Shown here piece by piece: positions 1 to 5,810 of a DNA stretch of 5,810 bases. Position numbers and translations under genes: made by a program. The stretch covers positions 1 through 5,810 of the forward strand of contig JAJQHG010000123.1 in the NCBI GenBank assembly GCA_021199865.1. The letters are read 5' to 3'. This stretch comes from Methanosphaera sp. GTDB lineage: Archaea; Methanobacteriota; Methanobacteria; Methanobacteriales; Methanobacteriaceae. The notes below the pieces were generated by a model. It made no database searches. It saw nothing but the letters and a program-made list of their open reading frames with translations, and was not told where the DNA came from. Each line of letters begins with the position of its first letter. The stretch's first letter is position 1.

Positions 1-66
1 TAAAAAATTATTAAAGTTATATATATAATTACCCTTATTACTATTTTTAGTATATTATAATAAAGA

Positions 67-146
67 TTTTAAATATAATATATAAATAATATTAAGAAAA
101 TAAAATTAATATTAAAATAATAACATAACAAGAAACTTTATGAGGT
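67..146 (+). promoter_or_regulatory. Probable promoter and leader of the M42 peptidase gene
   Basis: The DNA upstream of the peptidase is almost pure A/T, so several TATA-like stretches are possible. The best placed is the TATAAATA at 81-88, preceded by A-rich sequence that could act as a BRE. It would put a transcription start near 105-115 and give a leader of about 40 nt. An alternative TATATATA lies at 20-27. The T-run at 45-49 may end a transcript entering from the left. Base composition makes any single choice uncertain. Confidence 0.3.
142..146 (+). promoter_or_regulatory. Shine-Dalgarno site fixing the peptidase start
   Basis: GAGGT sits six bases before the ATG at 153 and matches the methanogen anti-SD core. 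An in-frame TAA at 147-149, between this site and the ATG, rules out any start further upstream. Confidence 0.75.
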
Positions 147-152
147 TAAAGA

Positions 153-1187
153 ATGAAAGAATTACTAAAGAAATTATCTGAAGCCTGTGGAATATCTGGA
201 TTTGAAACAGAGATAAGAGAAATAATAAAAGATGAATTAAAAGACAATGTTGATGACATGGAAACAGATGTGATGGGAAACCTAATCACAACCCATAAAG
301 GTAAAGAAGGAAAACCATCAGTAATGTTAGCTTCACACATGGATGAAATCGGATTAATGGTAAGTTACATAGATGATGATGGATACCTAAGATTCGTAAA
401 GATTGGTGGAATAAATGATCAAATGCTACTAAACCAGAAAGTATATGTACAAAGTAAGAATGGAGAAGTACCAGGAATCATTGGATCAAAACCACCACAC
501 ATTACATCAGCAGAGGAAGCAAAGAAGATTATTCCATACACTGACATGTTCATAGATATTGGTGCAAAAAATAAAGAACAAGCAGAAGAACTAGTAACTG
601 TAGGTGACCCAATAGTATTCCACACAGAATTCGAGGAATGCCTAAACGACCTAGTGATGGGAAAAGCACTAGATAACCGTGTAGGATGTACAGTAATGAC
701 AGAAGTCATGAAAAGACTAGATGAAAACTGTGAAGCAACAGTTTATGGTGTAGCAACAGTACAAGAAGAAGTAGGACTCAAAGGAGCAAAAACATCATCA
801 TTCAAATTAAACCCTGACATGGCAATAGCACTAGATGTAACAATCGCAGGAGACCATCCAGGAGTAAAACCAGAGAATGCACCAGTAGTAGCAGGAGAAG
901 GACCAGCAATAATACTAGCAGATGCAAGTGGAAGAGGACTAATAACCAATCCAATGATGAAAGAAAAAGTACTCCAAGCAGCAGAGGATGCAGGAATAAA
1001 CTATCAATTAGAGGTAAGTGATGGTGGAACAACAGATGGAGCATACATACACCTAACCAGAGAAGGAATCGCAACAATAACAATCTCCAGTGGAGCAAGA
1101 TACATACACACACCAATAAGTGTAGTAAACATAAAAGACGTTGAAGATACAGTAAATCTCATAGTAGAATTCCTAAACAGCTTATAA
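153..1187 (+). CDS. M42 family (TET-type) metallo-aminopeptidase
   Basis: This intact 344-residue protein has the usual length of M42 peptidases, which are cytosolic di-metal aminopeptidases. Characterised archaeal members assemble into hollow dodecameric TET particles that trim peptides, presumably those released by larger proteases. The family was long mis-annotated as endoglucanase (CelM) and is related to FrvX/YpdE. The family's active-site residues are all visible. They are His62 and Asp64 in SHMDE, bridging Asp174 in KALDNR, base Glu205 and ligand Glu206 in QEEVG, Asp228 in ALDVT, and His319 in YIHTP. The stretch between about residues 66 and 160 corresponds to the inserted beta-rich dimerisation domain. 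There is no signal peptide or membrane segment, as expected for a cytosolic enzyme. The ATG is supported by GAGGT six bases upstream and by an in-frame stop just before it. The gene appears monocistronic and converges on the minus-strand gene to its right. Substrate preference (Glu/Asp, Lys or broad neutral) cannot be read from sequence alone. Confidence 0.95.
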   Translation: MKELLKKLSEACGISGFETEIREIIKDELKDNVDDMETDVMGNLITTHKGKEGKPSVMLASHMDEIGLMVSYIDDDGYLRFVKIGGINDQMLLNQKVYVQSKNGEVPGIIGSKPPHITSAEEAKKIIPYTDMFIDIGAKNKEQAEELVTVGDPIVFHTEFEECLNDLVMGKALDNRVGCTVMTEVMKRLDENCEATVYGVATVQEEVGLKGAKTSSFKLNPDMAIALDVTIAGDHPGVKPENAPVVAGEGPAIILADASGRGLITNPMMKEKVLQAAEDAGINYQLEVSDGGTTDGAYIHLTREGIATITISSGARYIHTPISVVNIKDVEDTVNLIVEFLNSL

Positions 1188-1190
1188 ATA

Positions 1191-1233
1191 GGAAGCTACC
1201 TACTTCTCCTCCATTTTATATAAAAATATTTTT
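1191..1233 (+). terminator. Likely U-tract terminator of the peptidase gene
   Basis: Just after the TAA a short imperfect stem (GAAG with CTTC at about 1193-1206) is followed by TTTT at 1214-1217 and TTTTT at 1229-1233. Archaeal RNA polymerase ends transcripts mainly at such U-tracts, with or without a hairpin. Position fits but the stem is weak. Confidence 0.4.
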
Positions 1234-1266
1234 AATTAAAGAGTATAGAAACACATGCATAGTTAT

Positions 1267-1298
1267 ACTAATTGAAATCATATCCTGATATAATTAGT
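1267..1298. repeat. Nested inverted repeat in convergent intergenic DNA
   Basis: ACTAATT at 1267-1273 pairs with AATTAGT at 1292-1298, and ATCA (1277-1280) with TGAT (1286-1289) inside it, giving a possible two-tier hairpin. It lies between convergent genes and could help stop transcription. In such AT-rich DNA it may also be chance. Confidence 0.3.
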
Positions 1299-1320
1299 TA
1301 ATATGATAATAATTTACTTT

Positions 1321-1355
1321 AAAAAAAGGAATTGTATTATAATGAATATAATACA
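1321..1355 (-). terminator. Hairpin plus U-tract terminator for the T5orf172 gene
   Basis: TGTATTATA at 1333-1341 is perfectly complementary to TATAATACA at 1347-1355, leaving a five-base loop. Read on the minus strand, the hairpin is followed by TTCC and then seven T residues (complement of 1321-1327). This looks like an intrinsic terminator about 70-110 bases after the end of the minus-strand gene. The rest of 1188-1463 shows no convincing gene. Confidence 0.55.
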
Positions 1356-1463
1356 TTGTTGTGTTAAATTAATCTAAAAGAATTGTTCTATAGATATTAT
1401 ATTATTGTATGAATATTACTAATGAATTAATAATCATTTTCATCAATTTTTATACCATCAATT

Positions 1464-2663
1464 TTAGTGTCTCCACATATTCTTCATTATAAGGATTAAG
1501 CTGAAACTATATAAAAGATCCTCATGTTCATTTGCAACTTGTTGTACTTGATCTTGTGTTAGTTTGAAGAATTCTTTATGATTATTAACTTTATTTACTC
1601 GTTGTTTACTAAATTTTTGATGTAAATCTGATTCTAGTTTAAATGCATCCTTACTAAATATAATAGCATTAACATCATATTTGAATGGTACAGATGCATT
1701 GCTCAACTCATTTACTCTTATCTGTGGATCATCTCTTCTAGTTACTCCTATTTTATATACATCATCTCCAAAAGAACCCTTATTGGATATAAGATATACA
1801 TAACATGCACCTGTTCTTTTTCTTCTATCATTTATTTCTTGAATATCCTCATCTTTTTTAGCTATTTGTTTCTGTAATTCCCTGATTTTATCACGTAATT
1901 CCTGATTTTCTTGATCTTTATCTAGTAACACCTGAATTTTTACTTTTTCTTTTTCTAATTTCTTCTTTTCTTTTTCTGCTTCTTTTTGAGCTTTTTGTCT
2001 TTCTTGTTCTATTTTTTTCTCTTCTCTTTCTCTTTCTCTTTCCTCTTTTAATTCCTCTTTTTCTTCTTGTTTTTTAATCACATAATCTACTGATAAATTC
2101 ATTTCCATTATTTTTAAATCAAGATAGTCTGTTGTGATATATATTGCATTTCGTTTTCCTAATTTGTTTACTTTATCATAACTTTTTCTTATTTTTTCTT
2201 CTGCTTTATTCCTGTTAGAGAAGGTAACTTTACTAATTATTCTCTCTGATTCTACGTTAAAATTATTGAGTATCTGTTTTATATTTGCATTTGTCATAGC
2301 TTTTCCTTTTCTTTTTGAACCATCCACTGTCCATTCAGTAGTACATATTGCTACTGTTTTATTTCTGATTAAATTTCTTTGTGCTTCTCTTACTTCTTTT
2401 AGTGCTTCTTTATATCTTTGAGCATCTTGAAATTCATATTGTGGTCTATATAAACCATAGTCTTGAAAATCTACTTCCTCCTCAAGTACACTTAGTTCAT
2501 CTTTTTGTTGCTTGATTTTGTGTTGTAAATCAGTTAATTGATATCTGGAATCAGATAATTGTTCATCCAGTTCTTTTTCTTTTTTTATTTTTAACTCTTT
2601 ATATGTACTATCAATATTTTTATTAAATTTTGTTTTTCCTGTAATGTTAACGTAACATCTATT
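1464..2663 (-). CDS. DUF4041, coiled coil and T5orf172 domain fragment
   Basis: The frame is open from 2663. The first usable start codon inside it is a GTG at 2325-2327, giving 287 residues, but family-like sequence extends well upstream of that codon (GLYRPQYEFQDAQRY, then ICTTEWTVDGSKRKGKAM), so the GTG is not the true start. Numbered from the GTG, residues 1-80 finish the DUF4041 region (WTVDGSK, EKIRKSYDKVNKL, YLDLKIMEMNL). Residues about 84-170 are a Glu/Lys/Arg-rich coiled coil. Residues about 175-255 are the T5orf172 (GIY-YIG superfamily) domain, with YVYLISN, YKIGVTRR, RVNELSNAS, a candidate catalytic Glu in KLESDLHQKF, and RVNKVNNHKEFF. The family is known from phage T5 Orf172 and many phage, prophage and accessory loci. 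Cleavage activity is not proven for most members. A membrane-tethered coiled coil carrying a nuclease-like head is what the restored protein suggests. Confidence 0.75.
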   Translation of the reverse strand, partial: NRCYVNITGKTKFNKNIDSTYKELKIKKEKELDEQLSDSRYQLTDLQHKIKQQKDELSVLEEEVDFQDYGLYRPQYEFQDAQRYKEALKEVREAQRNLIRNKTVAICTTEWTVDGSKRKGKAMTNANIKQILNNFNVESERIISKVTFSNRNKAEEKIRKSYDKVNKLGKRNAIYITTDYLDLKIMEMNLSVDYVIKKQEEKEELKEEREREREEKKIEQERQKAQKEAEKEKKKLEKEKVKIQVLLDKDQENQELRDKIRELQKQIAKKDEDIQEINDRRKRTGACYVYLISNKGSFGDDVYKIGVTRRDDPQIRVNELSNASVPFKYDVNAIIFSKDAFKLESDLHQKFSKQRVNKVNNHKEFFKLTQDQVQQVANEHEDLLYSFSLILIMKNMWRH

Positions 2664-2848
2664 TCATTATTTAGAGTTTCTAAATTAGTCTCTTTTTCTG
2701 ATATTGTTTCATCTAAATTATTTACTTTATGATACTTGTATAGTTGATATACTCCTGGAATTAATAATAATAAGCCAAGGTAAGGATTTATTATTAATCC
2801 AACTATTATTCCAACTACACTTAATATAACATAATTCCTTGTTTCCAT
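2591..2848 (-). CDS. N-terminal membrane-anchor fragment of the broken DUF4041 gene
   Basis: As it stands this frame encodes 85 residues. Residues about 6-38 are strongly hydrophobic, with a central NPYLG turn, and form one long or two short membrane helices. They are followed by YKYHK (positive inside) and a charged helical stretch with heptad character (LDETISEKETNLETLNNE). After about residue 71 the frame leaves the family-like sequence and ends in an unrelated tail (NLIKILIVHIKS), the result of the frameshift near 2633-2637. The ATG at 2848 has a weak SD-like AAGGAT at 2859-2864, about ten bases upstream. If translated alone it would be a small membrane peptide without the nuclease-like domain. 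It is more probably the start of the full-length protein. Confidence 0.65.
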   Translation of the reverse strand: METRNYVILSVVGIIVGLIINPYLGLLLLIPGVYQLYKYHKVNNLDETISEKETNLETLNNEIDVTLTLQEKQNLIKILIVHIKS

Positions 2849-2878
2849 AATAAGTTACATCCTTACTTTTTTGATGAT

Positions 2879-2974
2879 AAGTCTATAATATTAGAATAAT
2901 TTTATTTATTTTAATCCATTGTGTCTTAAACTTAATTATCTAATAGATTAACGTATTATTTTTATTATAGACTT
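2879..2974. repeat. 12-bp perfect inverted repeat upstream of the T5orf172 gene
   Basis: AAGTCTATAATA at 2879-2890 is the exact reverse complement of TATTATAGACTT at 2963-2974, with 72 bases between the arms. The left arm begins about 30 bases before the ATG at 2848, so the arms flank the likely promoter. They could be paired operator sites or ends of a small decayed element, or chance in AT-rich DNA. Confidence 0.4.
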
Positions 2975-3134
2975 GGAACAACAGATTACTAATAATATGC
3001 ATAAACTCTATAAGTATTGTCTCAAACATTAGGATAACCAAATGAATATTTAAGAAATTAATACATTTAGAATAAATCATAACCAGATTAATTTCACTTA
3101 ATATCCTGAATTTAGCAATCAAATATAACCTTGT

Positions 3135-3163
3135 TTCTTAAAAAAGTGCATTTAAGAATTTTT
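3135..3163 (+). terminator. Hairpin with T-run, orphan on the plus strand
   Basis: TTCTTAAA at 3135-3142 pairs perfectly with TTTAAGAA at 3151-3158 around an eight-base loop and is followed directly by TTTTT at 3159-3163. This is terminator-shaped on the plus strand, yet no plus-strand gene is seen upstream within the spacer. The stem is AT-rich and weak, so it may not be functional. Confidence 0.3.
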
Positions 3164-3324
3164 AGACTTATTTTTGGACTATTACACATATTATTCTTTA
3201 ATTTAAATTTTTATAGGAATACTTTATTAAATTTTAGTATATTTAGTGTTAATCAGGTTTAATAAGAAATAGATTAATTAAACAGGTAGAGATTAGTTGT
3301 TAATATATTGAATTTTTATTTTAT

Positions 3325-3378
3325 GAAAAAGTAGTTTTTATTAAAAAGGGGGTTAGAAAAAGAAGATACTAAGTATCT
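3325..3378 (-). terminator. Terminator of the adhesin gene
   Basis: Overlapping the adhesin stop codon, 3364-3378 is a perfect palindrome-like repeat (AGATACT, one base, AGTATCT), which folds on the minus strand as a six-base-pair stem with a TTA loop. It is followed on that strand by three successive T-runs (TCTTTTTC, CCCCCTTTTT, CTACTTTTTC). Serial U-tracts of this kind are typical archaeal termination regions. Confidence 0.6.
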
Positions 3379-5810
3379 ACTCTACAGTTGTTATGGTTTC
3401 ATCTAACACTGTCTCATCATCATCAGTACTTTCATTAACAATTAAGATTGTTTGTAAAGTCTTGGTGTTGTAAGCAGAGTTCTCACCTAATATAACAGTT
3501 ATGTTATAGTATGTGTTTGTGAAATCATCTGTGTCTAATGTTACACTTAGTACACCGTTTTCAGTTAAAGCTTTGTTTACGTATGTTTTACCATTTACTT
3601 TTACTGTGTATTTAGTACTTCTTTCTAGTTGATTATTGTTTTGATCATATAATGTCATTGTTATTGTAGCATTTTCACCTTGAGTTATGTATATAGGATC
3701 AATGTTAGCAATTACATCTGATTTAACAATGTTGAAAGTAGTATTGTCTTCTACACGGTTGTAACCTTTACCTGAGTATACAGCAGTTATGGTGTATTCT
3801 TTTGCTCCCATATCTACAGGAATAGTGTATTCTAGTGTTGCTATACCGTTTACTACAGATGCAACAATTGTTTCATTATTCTCATCTTTGAGTGTTACAC
3901 CATTGATCTTGAAGGATACTACACCATCATTAATTAAACCATTAGCATCAGTTACTGTAACAGTTATGACTACTGTGTCACCTGATTTAAAGCTAGTTGT
4001 GTAATCTGCTATATCTATAGTTGCATTCTGTTTGTTTACTGTTAATGTTGATACTTCTTCGGTTGTACTGTTTACGTAGTACTCATCACCAAGATATGTT
4101 GCTGTTAAGTTGTAATCTTTAGGTGTGTTACTTAATGTGTATGTAATTTGTGCTACACCATCAACTACCTCAGCATATACAGGGTTGTTATCAGCATCTT
4201 TTATTGTTACACCGTTTAATTTAAAGATAACTTCTCCACTAGTTACAGCATCACCATTTTCATCAACTACATTAGCTACAATTACTACGTCATCTAGGTA
4301 TGCACCAGATACATTACTTGTAGTAATTGTTGTTGTTAATGGGGTAACATTGAATGTAGTGTTTACTGACTCAGCAGCATAAACATCATCTTTTAATGAT
4401 ACTACAACTACGTTTTCACCAGCAATAGCAGTAACATTTACTGCGTATACACCATTCCCATCAGTAACAGCTGTGTATATAGCATTATCAAGTGTTATTT
4501 CAACAGTCTTGTTTTCTAAAGCAACTGATTCATTAGTAGTTACAGTACCTGTAACTGTTACTGTATCTTTTGCAACTGTGTTGTTTATAGCATCAACTGT
4601 GATGATTGCATCAAGAACAGAAACATCTTCATATGCTACGCTGTCAGTTGATCCAGCATAGGTTCCATTACCATCATAGGTTACTGTAACAGTACTGTTA
4701 CCTGCAGGAATAACAACATTCTCAAAGGTAGCTACACCATCAACTGTTGTAGCCTTATATTCTACATCGTTAACTGTTAATGTTACGTTAGCATCATTAA
4801 TAGGTGTAGTAGTAATAGTAAGAATTTCAGTAGTATTAGTGAAAGTACCATTATCATTAGCTACAATAGTAGTAATAGTTATAATAGTAGTATCACCGTC
4901 AACATCAGTCGTAATAGTAGTACCAATATAAGGAGCTTCATCTACCACGTTAACTTCAGTATTTTCATCAGTTCTAATTTCATCTAATTCAGCTGTAATA
5001 GTAGTATCATCACTAGCTGTTTCAGGAGCAGTAGTAGTTATATTTACAATTGTGTCTCTCTTTATTATAGAAACTGTTGATGTCATAATGTTAGTTGTAT
5101 ATAAAGGACTAAGACTGTATGTTACTGTGTAATCACCAGCTGTACCAAAGTCATAAAGACCCAGTAATTGACCCTCAATTATATATGCATCTACGTCTTC
5201 TGAAACAGTTCCACTAGTAACTGTAATTACTGGTTCAAGTGCAATAGTTTCTAAACTATCATCTTGTATACCTGCATTTAAAGGTGTAATGTAACCTGCA
5301 TATATTGTACCAAGGTAATTTGATATTACATTGTTTGTGAAGTTGTAATATAATGGAACATTATTAGTCCATAAAGCAATATCATTGTCTTTGAATATGT
5401 TACCATCAATTGTTGCAACACCATTGTTAATTATTGCAATTTCAGTGCCATTAAATATTGAATCTGTAACAACTAGATTACCATCATTATCTATTGCAAT
5501 TACAGAGTTATAAAATGATGAATCAGTAACAGTCACATTACCTTCTTGATTAATTATTCCTATATTATAAATATCTAAGGTTGAATTAGTAATAGTTACA
5601 TTACCTGCATTAGATATACCCTTGTAACTATTAGATATAGTTACATTGTTAAGTGTTAAATTATAAATATCTAAGGTTGAATTAGTAATAGTTACATTAC
5701 CTGCATTAGATATACCCTTGTAACTATTAGATATAGTTACATTGTTAAGTGTTAAATTATAAATATCTAAGGTTGAATTAGTAATAGTTACATTACCTGC
5801 ATTAGATATA
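3377..5810 (-). CDS. Large Asn/Thr-rich adhesin-like surface protein, C-terminal part
   Basis: The minus-strand frame is open from the right edge of the window to a TAG at 3377, so at least 810 residues are present and the N-terminus with any signal peptide lies outside. The internal GTG at 5534-5536 is not a credible start because repeat-encoded sequence continues upstream in frame. From N to C the visible part holds beta-helix-type rungs (pattern NVTITNSTLDIYN, GNLVVTDSIF) up to about position 5297. Next come a beta-rich segment, a Thr-rich acidic stretch (4805-5056), a half Ig-like unit (VATFENVVIPAGNSTVTVTYDG), and about four Ig-like modules of roughly 90-105 residues. The protein ends in a short acidic tail (ESTDDDETVLDETITTVE). 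No cysteine is seen and there are at least 20 N-X-S/T sequons, fitting an extracellular glycosylated protein. No C-terminal membrane helix or sorting motif is visible, so anchoring must lie N-terminally, use other surface partners, or be absent. Proteins of this build are the adhesin-like families expanded in Methanosphaera and Methanobrevibacter, thought to bind host or microbial surfaces. The ligand is unknown. Confidence 0.88.
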   Translation of the reverse strand, partial: ISNAGNVTITNSTLDIYNLTLNNVTISNSYKGISNAGNVTITNSTLDIYNLTLNNVTISNSYKGISNAGNVTITNSTLDIYNIGIINQEGNVTVTDSSFYNSVIAIDNDGNLVVTDSIFNGTEIAIINNGVATIDGNIFKDNDIALWTNNVPLYYNFTNNVISNYLGTIYAGYITPLNAGIQDDSLETIALEPVITVTSGTVSEDVDAYIIEGQLLGLYDFGTAGDYTVTYSLSPLYTTNIMTSTVSIIKRDTIVNITTTAPETASDDTTITAELDEIRTDENTEVNVVDEAPYIGTTITTDVDGDTTIITITTIVANDNGTFTNTTEILTITTTPINDANVTLTVNDVEYKATTVDGVATFENVVIPAGNSTVTVTYDGNGTYAGSTDSVAYEDVSVLDAIITVDAINNTVAKDTVTVTGTVTTNESVALENKTVEITLDNAIYTAVTDGNGVYAVNVTAIAGENVVVVSLKDDVYAAESVNTTFNVTPLTTTITTSNVSGAYLDDVVIVANVVDENGDAVTSGEVIFKLNGVTIKDADNNPVYAEVVDGVAQITYTLSNTPKDYNLTATYLGDEYYVNSTTEEVSTLTVNKQNATIDIADYTTSFKSGDTVVITVTVTDANGLINDGVVSFKINGVTLKDENNETIVASVVNGIATLEYTIPVDMGAKEYTITAVYSGKGYNRVEDNTTFNIVKSDVIANIDPIYITQGENATITMTLYDQNNNQLERSTKYTVKVNGKTYVNKALTENGVLSVTLDTDDFTNTYYNITVILGENSAYNTKTLQTILIVNESTDDDETVLDETITTVE
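3728..4339 (-). repeat. Pair of homologous Ig-like modules in the adhesin
   Basis: Two consecutive modules of about 100 residues share a clear core: GEVIFKLNGVTIKD in the first and GVVSFKINGVTLKD in the second, 104 residues apart. Each is followed by VVDGVAQITYTL or VVNGIATLEYTI and a Tyr-containing final strand (YNLTATYLGDEYY, YTITAVYSGKGY). This is the bacterial Ig-like (Big_3-type) layout. The DNA has diverged between them, so this duplication is much older than the 96-bp array. Confidence 0.75.
4805..5056 (-). other. Thr-rich, ACT-biased low-complexity segment of the adhesin
   Basis: These 84 codons encode 27 threonines in a Thr/Ile/Asp-rich stretch (ITTTAPE, TTITTDVDGDTTIITITTI). Of them, 22 are ACT, four ACA and one ACG. 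The next 79 codons downstream use ACA for 10 of 15 threonines. On the given strand this shows as recurrent AGTAGTAAT-like triplets. It probably marks a linker or degenerate Ig-like unit with a different history from its neighbours. Confidence 0.7.
5565..5810 (-). repeat. Exact 96-bp tandem repeats encoding beta-helix rungs
   Basis: The unit starting TTATAAATATCTAAGG begins at 5565, 5661 and 5757, a strict 96-base period (32 codons). By eye, copies one and two are identical, and the 54 bases of copy three inside the window also match. Each unit encodes two rungs (LTLNNVTISNSYKGIS and NAGNVTITNSTLDIYN), so copy changes keep the frame. The array continues past the window edge. Confidence 0.92.

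Larger units (their letters stand above)
1464..2848 (-). pseudogene. DUF4041/T5orf172 (GIY-YIG superfamily) gene broken by frameshifts
   Basis: Two adjoining minus-strand frames form one family-like protein. The first starts at the ATG at 2848 and reads in register to about 2638. The second is open from 2663 to 1464, and they overlap at an A5 run (T5 at 2633-2637 on the given strand). Adding one A there joins them as ...TLTLQEKTKFNKNID... and gives about 461 residues: membrane anchor, DUF4041 region, coiled coil, T5orf172 domain. A second fault lies near the end. From about 1504 the minus-one frame reads SFQLNPYNEEYVETLK, which resembles the EYRETL-type tail I recall from this family, while the open frame gives an atypical SLILIMKNMWRH. 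A third single-base slip at 1462-1465 would extend the tail to KIDGIKIDENDY and a stop at 1427. All faults look like one missing base in a homopolymer. They could be true decay, phase variation or sequencing error. The gene ends convergently with the peptidase and lies downstream of the adhesin on the same strand, separated by more than 500 bp. Family function is not established. Confidence 0.75.
2849..3376. other. Gene-free AT-rich spacer between adhesin and T5orf172 gene
   Basis: No convincing gene is seen in about 530 bases. The only sizeable open frame (2940-3122, minus) encodes a hydrophobic, low-complexity 60-residue peptide with no visible ribosome site. The spacer should contain the promoter of the minus-strand T5orf172 gene, perhaps the AT-rich run complementary to 2897-2910. 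It also holds a 12-bp inverted repeat, a small hairpin with a T-run, and at its right end the terminator of the adhesin gene. Confidence 0.5.

Noticed and set aside
146..1116. Minus-strand open frames opposite the peptidase gene
   Set aside because: They lie antisense to an intact conserved M42 gene and translate to low-complexity Leu/Ser-rich sequence.
1960..2060. Polypyrimidine (CTTTCT-like) microsatellite
   Set aside because: It is the complement of the Glu/Arg/Lys codons of the coiled coil in the T5orf172 protein, so it is explained by coding.
2626..2642. Programmed minus-one ribosomal frameshift site
   Set aside because: The tract reads G GAA AAA C in the upstream frame, not a canonical X XXY YYZ heptamer, and further frameshifts near the end of the same gene point to decay or sequencing error. 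It is not fully excluded.
2940..3122. 60-residue minus-strand open frame in the spacer
   Set aside because: Ile/Leu/Asn-rich translation of AT-rich DNA with no Shine-Dalgarno site, no recognisable domain and no coding-like codon pattern.
3789..4661. Plus-strand open frames opposite the adhesin
   Set aside because: They are complements of Thr/Val-rich repeat coding sequence, with no start signals or domains.
5565..5810. CRISPR-like array
   Set aside because: The repeat is a contiguous 96-base tandem unit with no unique spacers, and it stays in frame as protein-coding sequence.

Overview
The window is very AT-rich (intergenic DNA is almost all A/T, and codons prefer A/T in the third position). 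It combines an archaeal-type M42 peptidase, U-tract terminators and a large Asn/Thr-rich adhesin-like surface protein. This fits a gut methanogen of the Methanobacteriales, most likely Methanosphaera, with Methanobrevibacter second. The assignment rests on recognised gene families and composition, not on a database match.

Layout, left to right. Positions 1-152 are an AT-rich leader carrying a promoter and a clear Shine-Dalgarno site. Positions 153-1187 (+) encode an intact M42 (TET-type) metallo-aminopeptidase with all metal ligands visible. Positions 1188-1463 are a convergent intergenic stretch with U-tracts and hairpins, including a good terminator for the minus-strand gene. Positions 1464-2848 (-) hold a DUF4041/T5orf172 (GIY-YIG superfamily) gene broken by at least one clear and probably two or three single-base frameshifts. 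Its N-terminal membrane segment lies in one frame and its coiled coil plus nuclease-like domain in another. Positions 2849-3376 are a gene-free AT-rich spacer with inverted repeats and the adhesin terminator. Positions 3377-5810 (-) are the C-terminal part of a large secreted adhesin-like protein. It runs off the right edge and consists of beta-helix rungs, some encoded by exact 96-bp tandem repeats, followed by a Thr-rich linker and a chain of Ig-like modules.

The three genes do not look like one pathway. The peptidase is a housekeeping intracellular enzyme on the opposite strand. The adhesin is a surface protein. The T5orf172 gene is an accessory, probably mobile or phage-related gene now decaying or mis-sequenced. 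I see no strong evidence for a complete new multi-gene system. The most useful observations are the homopolymer frameshifts in the T5orf172 gene, the exact 96-bp repeats in the adhesin, and a Thr-rich segment of the adhesin with codon choice unlike its flanks.
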